From contig JAYKKT010000091.1 in assembly GCA_036023115.1 (NCBI GenBank), forward strand, positions 33,880,501-33,944,500: a DNA stretch of 64,000 nucleotides, written 5' to 3'. This DNA is from Brasenia schreberi (lineage: Eukaryota > Streptophyta > Magnoliopsida > Nymphaeales > Cabombaceae). Under the pieces are notes generated by a model. The model saw only the letters and a program-made list of their open reading frames with translations, had not been told where the DNA came from and did not search any database. Positions 22,597-33,430 of the stretch are shown here, one piece after another; the first letter of the stretch is position 1; the number at the start of each line of letters is the position of its first letter. A program made the translations under genes and the position numbers.

Positions 22597-23016
22597 TACT
22601 TGTCTTAACCTACGTTCGATAATTCTTTTCTAAAATTTCATAGTTTGACTCATTAACTTAATACCCCGATAATTCACACAATTCTAAATGTCTCCCTTGT
22701 TCTTATATATGGGTATAAGTGTACTCACTCTCCATTCCTTGGGCATGTTTTGGTTTCTCCATATTTCATTAAATAGTCTTCTCTCATAGGATTTTTCAAA
22801 CTTCCATAGGAATATTGTGTGGTCCTACCACTTTACCACCCTTTATATATTTAAGAGCCTCTTTGACTTCATTCTTTTGAATACGTTGGTAGAAATTATG
22901 GTTTATATACTTTTCTAATTTGACTAACTCTCCTAAGCTAATACTAACATCTTTATTTTCATTAAAAAGCTTATAAAAATAATTTTTTCATCTATTTCTT
23001 ATATCATCATTTGCCA

Positions 23017-23600
23017 CTAGAATTTTTCATACTCGTCTTTGATGCATCTGATAGAATTAAGATCCTTAGTTTTCTTATCTCTAGCCCTAGCTATCCTAAA
23101 AATATCTCTTTCACCCTTTTTTGAATTGTGCTTTTTACATAAATCCACCCAAATTTTAGTTTTTGCTTCACTGACGGCTTTTTTTGCTTTACTCTTTGCT
23201 TTTTTATAGGCCTCTAAAGTTTCACTAATTTTCTGAGCATAATGTAATTTGTAACATGCCCTCTTTGCCTTGATTTTATTTGGCACTACTTCACTCCGCC
23301 ACCAAGCTTCTTTTTGTACTGGTACACCTCTCTTAGATATACCTAACACATCTTTCGCTACTTTTCTAATATGTATTGACATATTATTCCACATATCACA
23401 AGGTGTACCAACATAATTTCAAGCATCTCCTTCAGGGACTTTTTGTTTAAATATATATTCTTTCTCACTTTTGAGGTTTCACCATTTAGTCCGAACAACT
23501 TGGTGCACTCTTTTCTTCTTTGTCTATCTTTTTTATTTGTAAATCCATAACTAAAAGTCGATGTTGGGTGGTTAAGCTTTCTCCTACAATTATCTTGCAA
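23017..23600 (-). pseudogene. RTE copy B endonuclease-RT linker
   Basis: Two overlapping frames (23358-23600 and 23017-23394) cover the linker between endonuclease and RT, with WWRSEVV and a Lys/Ala-rich coiled-coil-like part (KKAKSKAKKAVSEAKTKIW). The frame switch near 23360-23394 marks a frameshift. Counterparts lie at 55345-55818 and 62750-63100. Confidence 0.75.
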
Positions 23601-23974
23601 TCTTTACAGCATGCTCTATCTTTTTTTCTACAAATAAAGTAATCAATTTGTGTTTGTGATAAGCCACTCTTATAAGTAATTAAATGTTTATCTCATTTTT
23701 TGAAGATTGTATTGACTATAAAGATATCAAATACCATAGCAAAATTTAAAATCTTCCTACCTTCCTCATGTATATCTCCAAAACCAAAGTTTCCATGAAT
23801 ATCTTAATATCCTAAACCCTCTTTACCAACATATCCATTTAAGTCTCCTCCTAAACAAATCATCTCCCTTTGTGGAATTCTTTGAATCACCTTATCTAAC
23901 TCTTCCCAAAAAGTTGTATTTATACTATCTTCTAGTCCTAACACTAATTTCAACGTCATGATTCAATCACCATA

Positions 23975-24298
23975 TCATTGTATGTCTACTACACTATCCT
24001 TTAAATTTTTATTTATGATAATACCAACTTCGTTTCGAGCCTTGTCCTTACCTGAGTACCATAATTTAAAACTTGTATCCTTAATCTCCTTTGATTTTTT
24101 TCCAACCCACTTTGTCTCTTGTAAACATAGAATATGAATTTTTCTTCGAATCATAGTATCTACCACCTCCATTAGCTTAGCAGACAATGTTCTGATATTC
24201 CAAGAACCAATACGAATCTTATTATCTAGGACTAGCTTCCTTACCCCCCGCATCCGTCCATATTGAAAATGCGAAGACCCTCTTTGTAATTTATTCAC
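23975..24298 (-). pseudogene. RTE copy B endonuclease N-terminus
   Basis: The 107-codon frame contains KIRIGSWNIRTLS and HILCLQETKW, the first two motifs of apurinic-type (APE) endonucleases of non-LTR retrotransposons, with Asn and Glu active-site residues retained. The enzyme nicks target DNA to prime reverse transcription. The frame ends in a stop after about 105 codons, whereas the family protein is about 1000 residues, so it is a fragment. Confidence 0.85.
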
Positions 24299-24694
24299 TA
24301 CATTCGGGTGACAATATAGCGGGACTAACTTTTTACCTAAACCTGTTCATGATATGAGAATCCTCTCTTCAATTGATTCACTACATCTGGGCGAAAATGT
24401 AGTGGCTTTTGCTTACTTTTTACTATATTCGGGCTCTACATTATATCCTAGGTGGGGACTCCCCAAAGCAATGCTCATAATTTGTGTAATCCATGGTATA
24501 AAAATTAGACAAATTTTTACGCTGGTTGTCGGAAGCCTAACACAACCCTCCTCATTTATCCGGGCTTGGGACCGACCATGCAAGGGTGATCCCTTACATG
24601 GGTAGAGTTGGCGATATCCTTCTACAATGTTATATTTTTTTTATGTATTACTAATTATTGGTTTGTGAAATTATAAAATTTTGACTATTGTTCG

Positions 24695-24811
24695 CAACAC
24701 TTCTCCAATGCTAGATTTCCTTGTCCCATCATGCAAAGTCCTTCTGATATCTTTTTATTTGCTATTAACATCGATTTCGATGGGATTATAGCCATGTGCA
24801 AAAATTGGCAG
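24695..24811 (+). pseudogene. ABCG3-like transporter pseudo-exon 1
   Basis: A 39-codon segment reading QHFSNARFPCPIMQSPSD, then AINIDFDGIIAMCKNWQ, closely resembles the region just after the nucleotide-binding domain of plant ABCG3-type half-size ABC transporters, as I recall the family. It ends at a good donor (GTAAGT at 24812). The upstream acceptor is poor (TTCG). No ATP-binding exons (Walker A, signature) are visible upstream, where RTE copy B ends at 24608, so the gene is truncated at its 5' end. Confidence 0.75.
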
Positions 24812-24917
24812 GTAAGTATTTGGCAGTTGAATATCCTGATTTGTGTGAAAAGTGATCCTTTTCCATTTAGTTCCTGTGTGCTTGATTTGCACTGTATCTA
24901 TGGCATCAATTTGATAG

Positions 24918-25041
24918 GATGACCATGGAGAGCTTTTATCTGTTAGACACAACAATTGCCATATGCACCCTTGAAGCTACCTATAAAACATGAAGTGATG
25001 CTACAACAGTTGAATCTATGGTGTTGAAGCTAACTGAAAAG
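24918..25041 (+). pseudogene. ABCG3-like transporter pseudo-exon 2
   Basis: It follows an acceptor TTGATAG. It begins DDHGELLSV, then loses about 5 nt and shifts frame. It continues DTTIAICTLEATYKT, then an in-frame TGA, then SDATTVESMVLKLTEK to a GT donor at 25042. The frameshift and stop show it is not functional. The following intron holds the copia insertion. Confidence 0.75.
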
Positions 25042-25232
25042 GTTGCAAAAGCTTGTTTGTCACCTTCCACTATATTTCTTCAGCACCTTTACCTTTTTTA
25101 TCTACGGTTTGTTAACATTGTGGACGGATGTTAACATTTTTTTACTTATCTATTGATTAGTCCTAAATCACTTTTTTATCTACGGTTTGTTAACATTGTT
25201 AACAATTACTTTTACTATTCCTATGTTTGTGG

Positions 25233-25568
25233 TGTTCAGAGTATGAAGCAAGATGTGGAATCGTGACTGTTCGTGAATTAGATTTGAGATCCAAATTTGT
25301 TCTCTTTAATTTTCTAGTGTTATGTTTCTTAAGTATTGTTTTTAAACGTAGCTTTAAATAAGCCTCATTAATGGCATGTAGGTAATTTTGTAACTTGTAA
25401 TGCTGTTTATTGATAGGGGGATAACCCTACCAACAAATATCACTTTATCATGGAATAGAAGAAAGAGAGAGGGGGGGAAACAGATGCACTATTATCTGCA
25501 GATCTTCCCTATGATCTTCTATCAAATTTTTGCTGCATACTAGTTTATTGGTTGCTATTTTTTCAACA
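25233..25568 (+). repeat. Copia 5' LTR
   Basis: Starts TGTTCAGAGTATGAAGC and ends TTTTTCAACA. It aligns along its length with 34176-34508 (shared ATCACTTTATCRTGGAATAG and GCATACTAGTTTATTG blocks). The sequence after it does not show a clean initiator-tRNA primer site, probably through decay. Confidence 0.9.
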
Positions 25569-25853
25569 TGGAATTAAAACTATTCATGATACATTTAGAC
25601 GAGAAAGGTAAGCAGACATCTCATTGACTGAATTGTGTTGATACATCATACACGACATATCTCGTGGCAGACCTTAATTTGGCTAGCAGCCGCAGGCCAA
25701 CAGTCTCATGGCATACCTCTATTTGATTAGGAATGGCAGATATCAACCTAATCATAGCAACACAACACATCATAAAAAAGAAAAAAATAGAAAGCAAAGA
25801 AAACAAACAAAGATCCTCCTTATTGTGGTGTCAATTTCTGATCATTAAAGAAG

Positions 25854-26620
25854 ATGGACAACAGATTGAAGGAGGAATCCCACATCACTGCGTATGGTAG
25901 CGATCATAAATTAGAACCCTTTCAAATAACAAATATATGGCTCGAAGATAGAGATTGGGTGCGATCGATTGAACTTGTCCTAAGATCTCGAGGGAAACTA
26001 TCAATGATCAAGGCAAATCATATTCGACCAAGTGAAGATAGCTCAGATTTTAAGCGATGGTCTAAAGATGATGCATTGATGAGTTCGTGACTGATTGAAT
26101 CAATCAATCCCTCCATTAGCAAAGCATTTATGTACATGAAATTGGCTGTAAAAATCTGGTATATAGTGGAAGAGGCATATTCCAAACAAAGAAATATAGC
26201 CAAGGATTATGAAATTCTCGAAAAAATAAGGAAATATTGCCAAAGAGACATATCTATAAGCGAATATTATGGAGAACTTAGGGAGCTTTGGAAATAACAA
26301 AGATATATTATAGAAAATAAGTGCAATCACTATATAAAAGATAACAACCGATGGTGAGATTTGAAAGGTGTTTGATCTCCTAGTGGAATAACTCCTGAAT
26401 ATGAATCAATTAAGATGAATATTCTCAGTAAAGAACTTTTTTCAGTGAGAATTGTATACTCCTTTTTATTGAGAGAAGAAGATAAAAGGAATTTGGAAAA
26501 ATGAGAGCATATTCAAACTGAAAAATATGCATTTGTTGGATTTGCTGGTAGAAGACAGATCAATTTTCAATGAGAAAGAGATTCAACTAGAGGTAGAGGA
26601 AGAGGACAAACTCAAAATTA
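25854..26620 (+). pseudogene. Copia gag remnant
   Basis: The N-terminal gag pattern of plant copia is visible: HKLEPFQITNIWLEDRDW, then RGKLSMIKANH, a stop at 26090, then in-frame SINPSISKAFMYMKLA and YYGELRELW. Gag would form the virus-like particle in the cytoplasm. Further stops follow near 26300. Confidence 0.8.
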
Positions 26621-27020
26621 TGAGGATAAATGCAAACTACAATGCACACATTGCAAAAAAGGAGACACTATCATGAACATTGCTTTGAAATTATTGGAAG
26701 GCCAACAGACTACAAAGACTATGACAATCATGTGACAACCATGAGTGAGAAGAAAGCTAAACTTAGCTCGATGGATGATATGATAGAACTAAAGAAGAAA
26801 CTTGTAGAAATTGAATTCAGATGGTATGAACAACCCTCTATGTCCTCACCAAAAAATGAAACAAATCTTCTCACTTTGTACAACATCAATGATAACTCAT
26901 TTCTTGAAAACAATGTATGTTCTAATATTTGTGTTATATATTATGGAGCCACAGATCACATGGTAGGTGATAAGTCAAATTCTATAAGGTATAAAACTAC
27001 TCCCATACCACACAGTATGT
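26621..27020 (+). pseudogene. Copia zinc knuckle and protease remnant
   Basis: A CTHC...H....C zinc knuckle (about 26639-26685, crossed by a one-base shift) is followed by FEIIGRPTDYKDY, typical of copia gag C-termini. Near 26930 lies YYGATDHM, the copia protease D(S/T)GA box with its catalytic Asp changed to Tyr. Confidence 0.75.
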
Positions 27021-27299
27021 GAAAGTGGCAAATGGCTCCTTAGTTCTCATGAAAGGAAAGGGAAAGATTCAAACAACAAATTTCAGACTAATTTATATTC
27101 TTAATTAATTTATTGTCAGTAAGTTCCTTTATCAGAGATTTGAATTGTACACTCACTTTTTCTCTATTTAGATGCGTATTTCAGAATTTGAGGACAGGAA
27201 GAACTTTTAGACTTAGGTGAACTAAGGAATGAGCTATACATACTTTTGAGTTATTAGTTTTTGGAGCAAAGAAGACCACTTGAAGCCACTATAGTAGAG

Positions 27300-28168
27300 G
27301 AAGAATTGAGGATTTGACATAGTCGGTTAGGATATTTGCCTGTAACAAAAGTTAAAAAGTTTGTTCCTTTTGTTATTCCAAATAATTTAGTCCTTGAACG
27401 TGACACTTATCAAAGGGCTAAACATCATAGAGATTCATTTCCAAGTAGGGAGTCTAGATCGTTAGTATTTGAACAAGTTCACTCTGATGTATGGGGTCCA
27501 TGTGTGGCACCTTCAATGGGAAAATTTAAATACTTTGTTACTTTATTAATGACTATTCTAGACTCACCTTTATTTATCTTATGAAATCTAAGTATGAAGT
27601 CTTCTCAAATTTTCCTATAGTTCATAATCTCATTAAGATACAGTTTCAGAACACCATTAAAATACTTATATCTGATAATGGTGGTAAATATATAAAGACC
27701 CAATTGCAGTCATTTATTCAAACTCATAGTATTGTGTATCAAATTTCGTGTATTTATACTCTACATCAAAATGTTGTGGCTGAACGAAAGAATAAATACA
27801 TTCTTGAAATTGCTAGCTTCAACATAATCTTTCTAAATACTTTTGGCCTGATGCAATACTTACTGTGGTTTGTACTTATCACGGTTTATGTCATAAATCA
27901 ACTTACTTCTATGATACTCTCTGGAAAGTCGCCTTTTAAGTTGATTAAACCAAAAGACAACCCATTTCATATCACTCCACGGATTTTTGGATGTTTTTGC
28001 TATGTTCATATACATAATCAATTCCACGATAAGCTTGATTCTAGGGTTGCTAACTGTGTTTTCATTGGTTACTCTTGTGAAAAGAAAGAGTATATTTTCT
28101 ATGATCCAAAACCCCATAGAAAATACATATCTATAGATGTAACATTCTTTGAAACCAAACCATATTAA
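27300..28168 (+). pseudogene. Copia GAG-pre-integrase and integrase core
   Basis: Two frames (27336-27584 and 27581-28168) carry the pre-integrase linker, VHSDVWGP (first integrase Asp), a frameshift near 27580, ILISDNGGKYI (second Asp), HQNVVAERKN (Glu) and the C-terminal FGCFCYVHI and NCVFIGYS blocks. Integrase would insert the cDNA. The D-D-E residues are recognisable but lie in different frames. Confidence 0.88.
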
Positions 28169-28489
28169 GTACTTCCTATGAATATAATAGATGAAGGTTT
28201 ATATAAAGACCAAAATGTCATAGAAGAGGATAAACTATCTACACGAAAGGAGAGATAAAAGTATTTATGCCTATTCTTAAGGAAACCACAGACTCAGGGG
28301 AGGATCTTCCTGAGAACCCACTGTCGCTCTTGAAGACCAAAGTGAAGAAGTTGTGGATATGTTCATTGCACTTCGAAAAGGAAAAAGGCATGTGGTAATT
28401 ATTCGATTTCTCAATTCATATCTTATGATCAATTGTCATCAAGTTATCATAATTTTGTGTTAAATACTTAAACTTATCAAGTTTCTAAG

Positions 28490-28618
28490 GATTTTATTGA
28501 AGCATCAAGATTTGAATAATGGGTTGAAACCATGAAATAAGAATTTCAAGCTCTTGAAAATAATTAGACTTGAAAAATCAGTGGCCTACCAATAGGGAGG
28601 AAAGCAGTTGGATGCAAG
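28490..28618 (+). pseudogene. Copia RT N-terminal piece
   Basis: Text like WVETMK.EFQALENN and GLPIGRKAVGCK is the start of the copia RT domain, interrupted by stops. The reading breaks exactly after GCK at 28618, where the nested LTR element enters, and continues with WVYIVKL at about 32690. Confidence 0.8.
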
Positions 28619-28904
28619 TGTAAAGAATTAGGTAAATCTCCTTTATACAAAGCAACTACAAAAGGATTTTGTTACAACATTTTATTGATATATAGAAGAG
28701 CTCTATTTATAGCGCAAGGAATACATATTTACGACATTGGAGAGAAGAAAGAAAGGGAATGGGATGCCAAGGACTATTTGAACTAGTCGTTGGGGGCCAA
28801 TAGCTGGCCCCCAACGGCTAGGTCATGCCAACAATACTAACTGACCCTCACCCTAATGGCCAAGCCGATTAATCAAAGTCTCACGGGCCCTAGTGACCTT
28901 AACA
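28619..28904 (-). repeat. 3' LTR of the nested element
   Basis: 286 bp, aligned with 32387-32687 along most of its length. It includes a short palindromic stretch GGGGGCCAATAGCTGGCCCCC (about 28794-28814) that could form a hairpin. Confidence 0.85.
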
Positions 28905-28921
28905 CCCTCCCTCAAACTTAC
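28905..28921 (-). promoter_or_regulatory. Polypurine tract of the nested element
   Basis: On the minus strand TAAGTTTGAGGGAGGG immediately precedes TGTTAAGGTC, the LTR start. A tract of this kind primes second-strand DNA synthesis and fixes the element's orientation. Confidence 0.75.
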
Positions 28922-29040
28922 GGTGTATATACTAATAGTTTGTCTAACAAAATCATAAATCAAATAGAGCTCAATTCTTGTGTTTGCTTGTTACAAGAGT
29001 TTCCATAATAATATCCAAGTTGCCATAATTTTCTTCGAAA

Positions 29041-30260
29041 CAACTTCGGATCATCTTTCCAATCAATTCTTTTTCATCCTGTACGAAGATCAATGAAGTA
29101 TCAATGCAAACATTTGCTCAATCTCTAAAACCAATAGATAATTTATGATATCTAAGGCAAACCAAAAATGAATCAAATAAGTTTATGAAGTTAGATTTGC
29201 TCTAATTCAAGAAATTCATTTGATACAAAACATTGATATGATCCAAATAGGATTGTTTATTATAACAAATAGGTTCATAAATCACTACAAACATATTATA
29301 TTATAAGGAGACTTTGTTATATCAAACAAGCTTTTTATGACAAAACAACTTCGGATAATCTTTCCAATCAATTCTTTTTCATCCTGTACGAAGATCAATG
29401 AAGTATCAATGCAAACATTTGCTCAATCTCTAAAACCAATAGACAATTTATGATATCTAAGGCAAACCAAAAATGAATCAAATAAGTTTATGAAGTTAGA
29501 TTTGCTCTAATTCAAGAAAGTCATTTGATAGAAAATATTGATATCATCCAAATAGGATTGTTTATTATAACAAATAGGTTCATAAATCACTACAAACGTA
29601 TTATATTATAAGGAGACTTTGTTATATCAAACAAGCTTTTTATGACAAAACAACTTCAGATCATCTTTCCAATCAATTCTTTTTCATCCTGTACGAAGAT
29701 CAATGAAGTATCAATGCAAACATTTGCTCAATCTCTAAAACCAATAGACAATTTATGATATCTAAGGCAAACCAAAAATGAATCAAATAAGTTTATGAAG
29801 TTAGATTTGCTCTAATTCAAGAAAGTCATTTGATAGAAAATATTGATATCATCCAAATAGGATTGTTTATTATAACAAATAGGTTCATAAATCACTACAA
29901 ACATATTATATTATAAGGAGACTTTGTTATATCAAACAAGCTTTTTATGACAAAACAACTTCGGATCATCTTTCCAATCAATTCTTTTTCATCCTGTACG
30001 AAGATCAATGAAGTATCAATGCAAACATTTGCTCAATCTCTAAAACCAATAGACAATTTATGATATCTAAGGCAAACCAAAAATGAATCAAATAAGTTTA
30101 TGAAGTTAGATTTGCTCTAATTCAAGAAAGTCATTTGATAGAAAATATTGATATCATCCAAATAGGATTGTTTATTATAACAAATATGTTCATAAATCAC
30201 TACAAACGTATTATATTATAAGTAGACTTTGTTATATCAAACAAGCTTTTTATGACAAAA
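29041..30260. repeat. Four tandem 305-bp repeats
   Basis: Units start at 29041, 29346, 29651 and 29956 with CAACTTCRGAT and end TTTTTATGACAAAA. Units 2-4 are nearly identical; unit 1 differs at several sites (for example AATAGATAATT against AATAGACAATT). There is no coding content. The array lies near the 3' end of the nested element and may have expanded after it formed. Confidence 0.95.
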
Positions 30261-30470
30261 CTCAAAACCTTCTAAGTCAAACAAGTTTTTTTAAGGTTCA
30301 GCTCAAAACTCGTCAAGTAAAATAAGCTTTAAAACTAAGCTCAAACCTGCGTTTTAAGGACAAACTCTAACCCAAATAAGCTTTTTAAGGTAAAAATTAA
30401 AACCTTTAAACCAAACAAGCTTTTTAAGGTAAAGCTGAAAACCTTCGTACACACAATTCCCAAAACCCTT
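30261..30470. repeat. Degenerate AAGCTTTTTAAGGT short repeats
   Basis: Following the 305-bp array, the words CAAGCTTTTTAAGGTAAA and CTCAAAACCT recur irregularly every 40-50 nt. They appear related to the end of the 305-bp unit (CAAGCTTTTTATGAC). Confidence 0.6.
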
Positions 30471-31448
30471 AAACATCCTTTAAACTCAAAAGTGATTCTA
30501 TGGTTCAAAAAATAAGACATCAAAGTAAGTCAAAGGGATCAACTTCATGTTTTTAAAAAAGTCTCACAATTCTCCTAAAATAATTTTATCAAATACAAGC
30601 TAATCAAGATAATTAAAAGTGTTTTTTCAATATTGATTACTCCACAACCAAAAGGCCAACAACATAAAGTATCTTAACCATAAAGATCTTCAACAAAAGG
30701 TCAATAAACGAAGATCATAATCTCATGAAAAAACAACCTTAAAGTTATCAAGATCCCAAATCCTCAAATAATAATAAATGTATTTTCAAATATCAATTAA
30801 TTTTCAACAAAAGGCCACAACATGAAATACCTTAATTACAAAGGTCTTTAATAAAAGACCAACAACATAGATCTTAGTTATACAAGTATATTTAATTTAT
30901 TGTTTTCCAACAAATACATTTTTGATCTAATCAATAGTCAAGTTTAAAATCATTCAAATAATGCAATACATTTTTCCTCTAAACATGCAAACAAACAATT
31001 GATACAATCAATATTAAAAACAAACAAGTTGGAAAGAGTACACTTGGATGAACTCAAATTTGAATACCAAGCAAGATCAAATCAAATCCAAACATTAGCC
31101 TGAATTTGGATCTAGTTTAATATAATGGGTCTAGATCTAGCATCAGATTAGGACCCGACTCCATATAAATGCATCTGCCAAAGCCCTCTCTTTATCTCTC
31201 TCCCCTTCTCATGCCCTCTCTGGCAAACACAACCCTCTTTCATCACCGCACTGCTTGATTCAACCACCAGCCTTCTTAAATCACCACCGCTCACCCACGT
31301 GACCATGAATCCTTTGCCTTTCTCTCCCTCTTCGAAAATCACTTCTTTCTTCTCTAGTCTTCTCAATCCCCTCCCATTCACAATCAGCGAAGACCACCAC
31401 CATCCTCCACCTCCATTCCACGACCACCAAAAACCAAAACAAGTTTAA

Positions 31449-31757
31449 AGAGAGATCTCCAAACTTCTCTCCCCTTCCGATTAGGTGTGATTTAGTTGCA
31501 TGAAGGTCTTTGTACTTCAAGGTAGTGAATTTGGTTATATACTGCATGAACAAATCACATGCTACCATTAGAGAGATAGAAGTTGTATCCCATAACTTCA
31601 GAGAATTAGAGGCCTTCTTGAGCTGGATCTCAAGCTCCATCATGGTCGTCACCCTGTTGGATTGGATGACGGTGGCGAGTGCCATAATTGCAATCAAGGC
31701 CTCTGTGAGATCCGACTTCTTCCTTTAGTAATTGAACTCTTCAATGACACTGAAGTT
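31449..31757 (-). pseudogene. Captured fragment of translation factor eIF2B alpha
   Basis: On the minus strand about 103 codons match the N-terminal region of plant eIF2B alpha, a regulatory subunit of the guanine-exchange factor for eIF2. Visible blocks are NFSVIEEFNY, a TAA where a Trp codon is expected, KKSDLTEALIAIMALATV, TTMMELEIQLKKASNSLK, WDTTSISLMVACDLFMQY and SHLIGRGEKFGDLS. Family memory gives the same order and spacing (FSVIEEFNNWRK, TTMMELEIELKKAS, CDLFMRYVTR, KSRLIERGEKFGEIS). No intron is seen within it, and homology stops at both ends. It lies in the nested element's own orientation, consistent with transduction. Not functional. Confidence 0.8.
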
Positions 31758-32100
31758 AGCGACACTATCCAAGCCCTCGCGATTGTTAGCCGAAAGTTTC
31801 GGTCGGCTGTCACCCTGCATTTGGTCTGACCTAGCGGCGATGACGGCCTAGGCTTGGGCGAGCCAGTGGATGGTGATGGCGTGGTGCTCTACTCAAGTTT
31901 GGTATTAGGCCGAACTTGCCAGAGCAGGGTCGAGCTCCGCCATAAAGGAGGATGGGTTGGGAGGTTTGCTACCGAGAGCGAGAGTTGTGGTTGGCTTGTC
32001 CAAGACAAAGGAGGTGGATCCCCCCACATCTATCACCACCACCACACCAACAAGTGGAAACCCTAGAGTTTGAGAAGAAGCTCCTTTCACTAGTTTTTCA
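31758..32100 (-). other. GC-rich tract beside the captured fragment
   Basis: Much GC-richer than the surroundings and coding-like on both strands (31854-32066 plus, 31905-32090 minus), without a recognised domain. It may be another captured gene piece or leader sequence of the nested element. Confidence 0.35.
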
Positions 32101-32371
32101 ATCCAAGATTTTTTAACTATAAGAACACCTCACGTCTTTCCTCCAAAATCCTCTTATTCATTTCTTCTTCTCTCATTCGATCATCAACATCGCCAACACT
32201 CCACCGTAGAGAAAGGGGTGCCAGAGTTTGAGCTGCTTTGCTGCTACCTGCTAGAGTCCATCCTCAGCAAACCACCGAGAACCACCACCAACAAATTAGT
32301 CAATCAACTATCGTCTTTTTCTGACAACCATTCATTGAGTCACACCATACAATCATCGATCGCACTAATGA

Positions 32372-32386
32372 CAGGTTCTGATACCA
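32372..32386 (-). promoter_or_regulatory. Primer-binding site of the nested element
   Basis: Minus-strand TGGTATCAGAACCTG starts right after the LTR end CTTTACA. It matches the 3' end complement of initiator tRNA-Met used by most plant copia-like elements and shows that the right-hand LTR is the 5' one. Confidence 0.85.
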
Positions 32387-32687
32387 TGTAAAGAATTAAG
32401 TAAATCTTCTTTATACAAAGCAACCACAAAGTACTTTTGTTACAACATTTTATTAATAGAGCTTTATTTATAGAGCAAGGAACAAATATTTGCAACATTG
32501 GAAAGAAGAAAGAAAGGAAATGGGGATGCCAACGATTATTTGAAATAGCCATTGGGGGCTAGTAGCTAGCCCCTAACGGCTAGTTGGTGCCAGCAATACT
32601 AACTGGCCTTGGCCCTAGTGGTCAAGCCAATTAGTCCAAGTCTCATGAGCCCTAGTGCCCTATTTCTTATTACATCTCATTTTAACA
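32387..32687 (-). repeat. 5' LTR of the nested element
   Basis: 301 bp, the partner of 28619-28904. The two LTRs differ at many sites and by about 20 nt near the outer end (after CCTAGTG). Confidence 0.8.
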
Positions 32688-33430
32688 AGTGGGTCTATAT
32701 TGTAAAGTTAAGGCAAATAAAACTTTAGAGAGATACAAGACAAGATTGGTGCATCGTGGTTACAGTCAGTCATATGAGATTGAATATGAGGAAGTTATGA
32801 CAAAGTTTATACCCAAAAAAATTGGACAATGTGGCGGCTAGATGTAAAAAAAATATTTTTGCAAGACGAGCTCAAAGAAGAAGTCTATATGAAATTGTCA
32901 CCTCGATACACTAATCAAGAAAATAAGGTATGTAAATTGAAAAAAGATAATCTATGGACTAAAACAATCCCCTAAAGCATGGTTAAAAAAATTCAACAAG
33001 AGTATTATAAGTTTGGGTTATAAGAAGAGTGTACGTGATCATACATTATTCATTAAGAATGGAGTAAAATTGACATTATTACTGGTCTGTTGACGACGTA
33101 ATTGTAAGAGGTGATGATATCGAAGAAATTCCATCGATTATTTGTCATCAAGGATCTTTGAAAGCTACATTACTTCTTAGGCATTGAAGTGGCCTACTCA
33201 AGTACTAATATTTTTCTAAATAAAAAGAAGTATACATTGGATTTACTGCGAGATGTTAAGATAGAAGATTGTAAACCAATCCATACCCCTGTGGAGGTGA
33301 ACCATAAATTACAAATTGAAGATGGGGCCGATAAAATAGATGCAAGTAGATACCAATATCTCGTTGGAAAACTAATCTACTTGACTATTACATGCATGGA
33401 TATTGCATATGCAGTGAATATAGTAAGTTG
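32688..33430 (+). pseudogene. Copia reverse transcriptase, main part
   Basis: Resumes at WVYIVKL after the nested insert. It shows LDVKNIFLQDELKEEVYMKL (catalytic Asp region), YGLKQSPKAW (shifted by one base from its neighbour) and a VDD core near 33092 in another frame, then the connection domain (33189-33431: SRYQYLVGKLIYLT, MDIAYAV). Frameshifts and stops make it non-functional. Confidence 0.88.

Larger units (their letters stand above)
21374..24608 (-). mobile_element. RTE-clade LINE copy B, nearly full length
   Basis: On the minus strand it begins ACTCTACCCATGTAAGGG at 24608 and ends with a TTG-repeat tail at 21374, about 3.23 kb, matching the full-length copy E. In order it holds a 5' leader, an N-terminal endonuclease, a linker, an RT with FADD intact (near 22195) and the C-terminal GRGRPQKCW block. 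Several frameshifts and stops break the single ORF, and a small duplication of the SRTEMKI-like text lies near 21737-21780. No clear target duplication is seen. It lies about 85 bp upstream of the first ABCG pseudo-exon. Confidence 0.9.
28619..32687 (-). mobile_element. Non-autonomous LTR retrotransposon carrying a gene fragment
   Basis: LTRs at 28619-28904 and 32387-32687 (plus strand TGTAAAG...TTAACA). On the minus strand, TGGTATCAGAACCTG directly follows the right LTR, a primer site for initiator tRNA-Met. TAAGTTTGAGGGAGGG precedes the left LTR, a polypurine tract. Transcription would therefore run on the minus strand, against its copia host. The 3.5-kb interior lacks gag-pol motifs and holds an eIF2B-alpha fragment, a GC-rich tract and 4 x 305-bp tandem repeats. 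The right LTR carries about 20 extra nt near its outer end. The target duplication is unclear (left GCAAG, right AG/AAG). Confidence 0.85.

Noticed and set aside
24755..24955. Minus-strand frame of 66 codons
   Set aside because: Antisense shadow of ABCG pseudo-exons 1 and 2.
26640..26690. Zinc knuckle considered as a host zinc-finger gene
   Set aside because: Its neighbours are copia gag, protease and integrase in the right order.
28794..28814. GGGGGCCAATAGCTGGCCCCC palindrome as a terminator or riboswitch
   Set aside because: It lies inside a plant LTR; bacterial-type terminators do not apply. Kept only as a note in the LTR entry.
29041..30260. Regular repeats considered as a CRISPR array
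   Set aside because: The 305-bp units are contiguous without spacers, within a plant retroelement.
31148..31448. Minus-strand frame continuing past the eIF2B-alpha fragment
   Set aside because: Similarity to eIF2B alpha ends at about 31449; the rest is Arg/Glu/Gly-rich text from purine-rich DNA.
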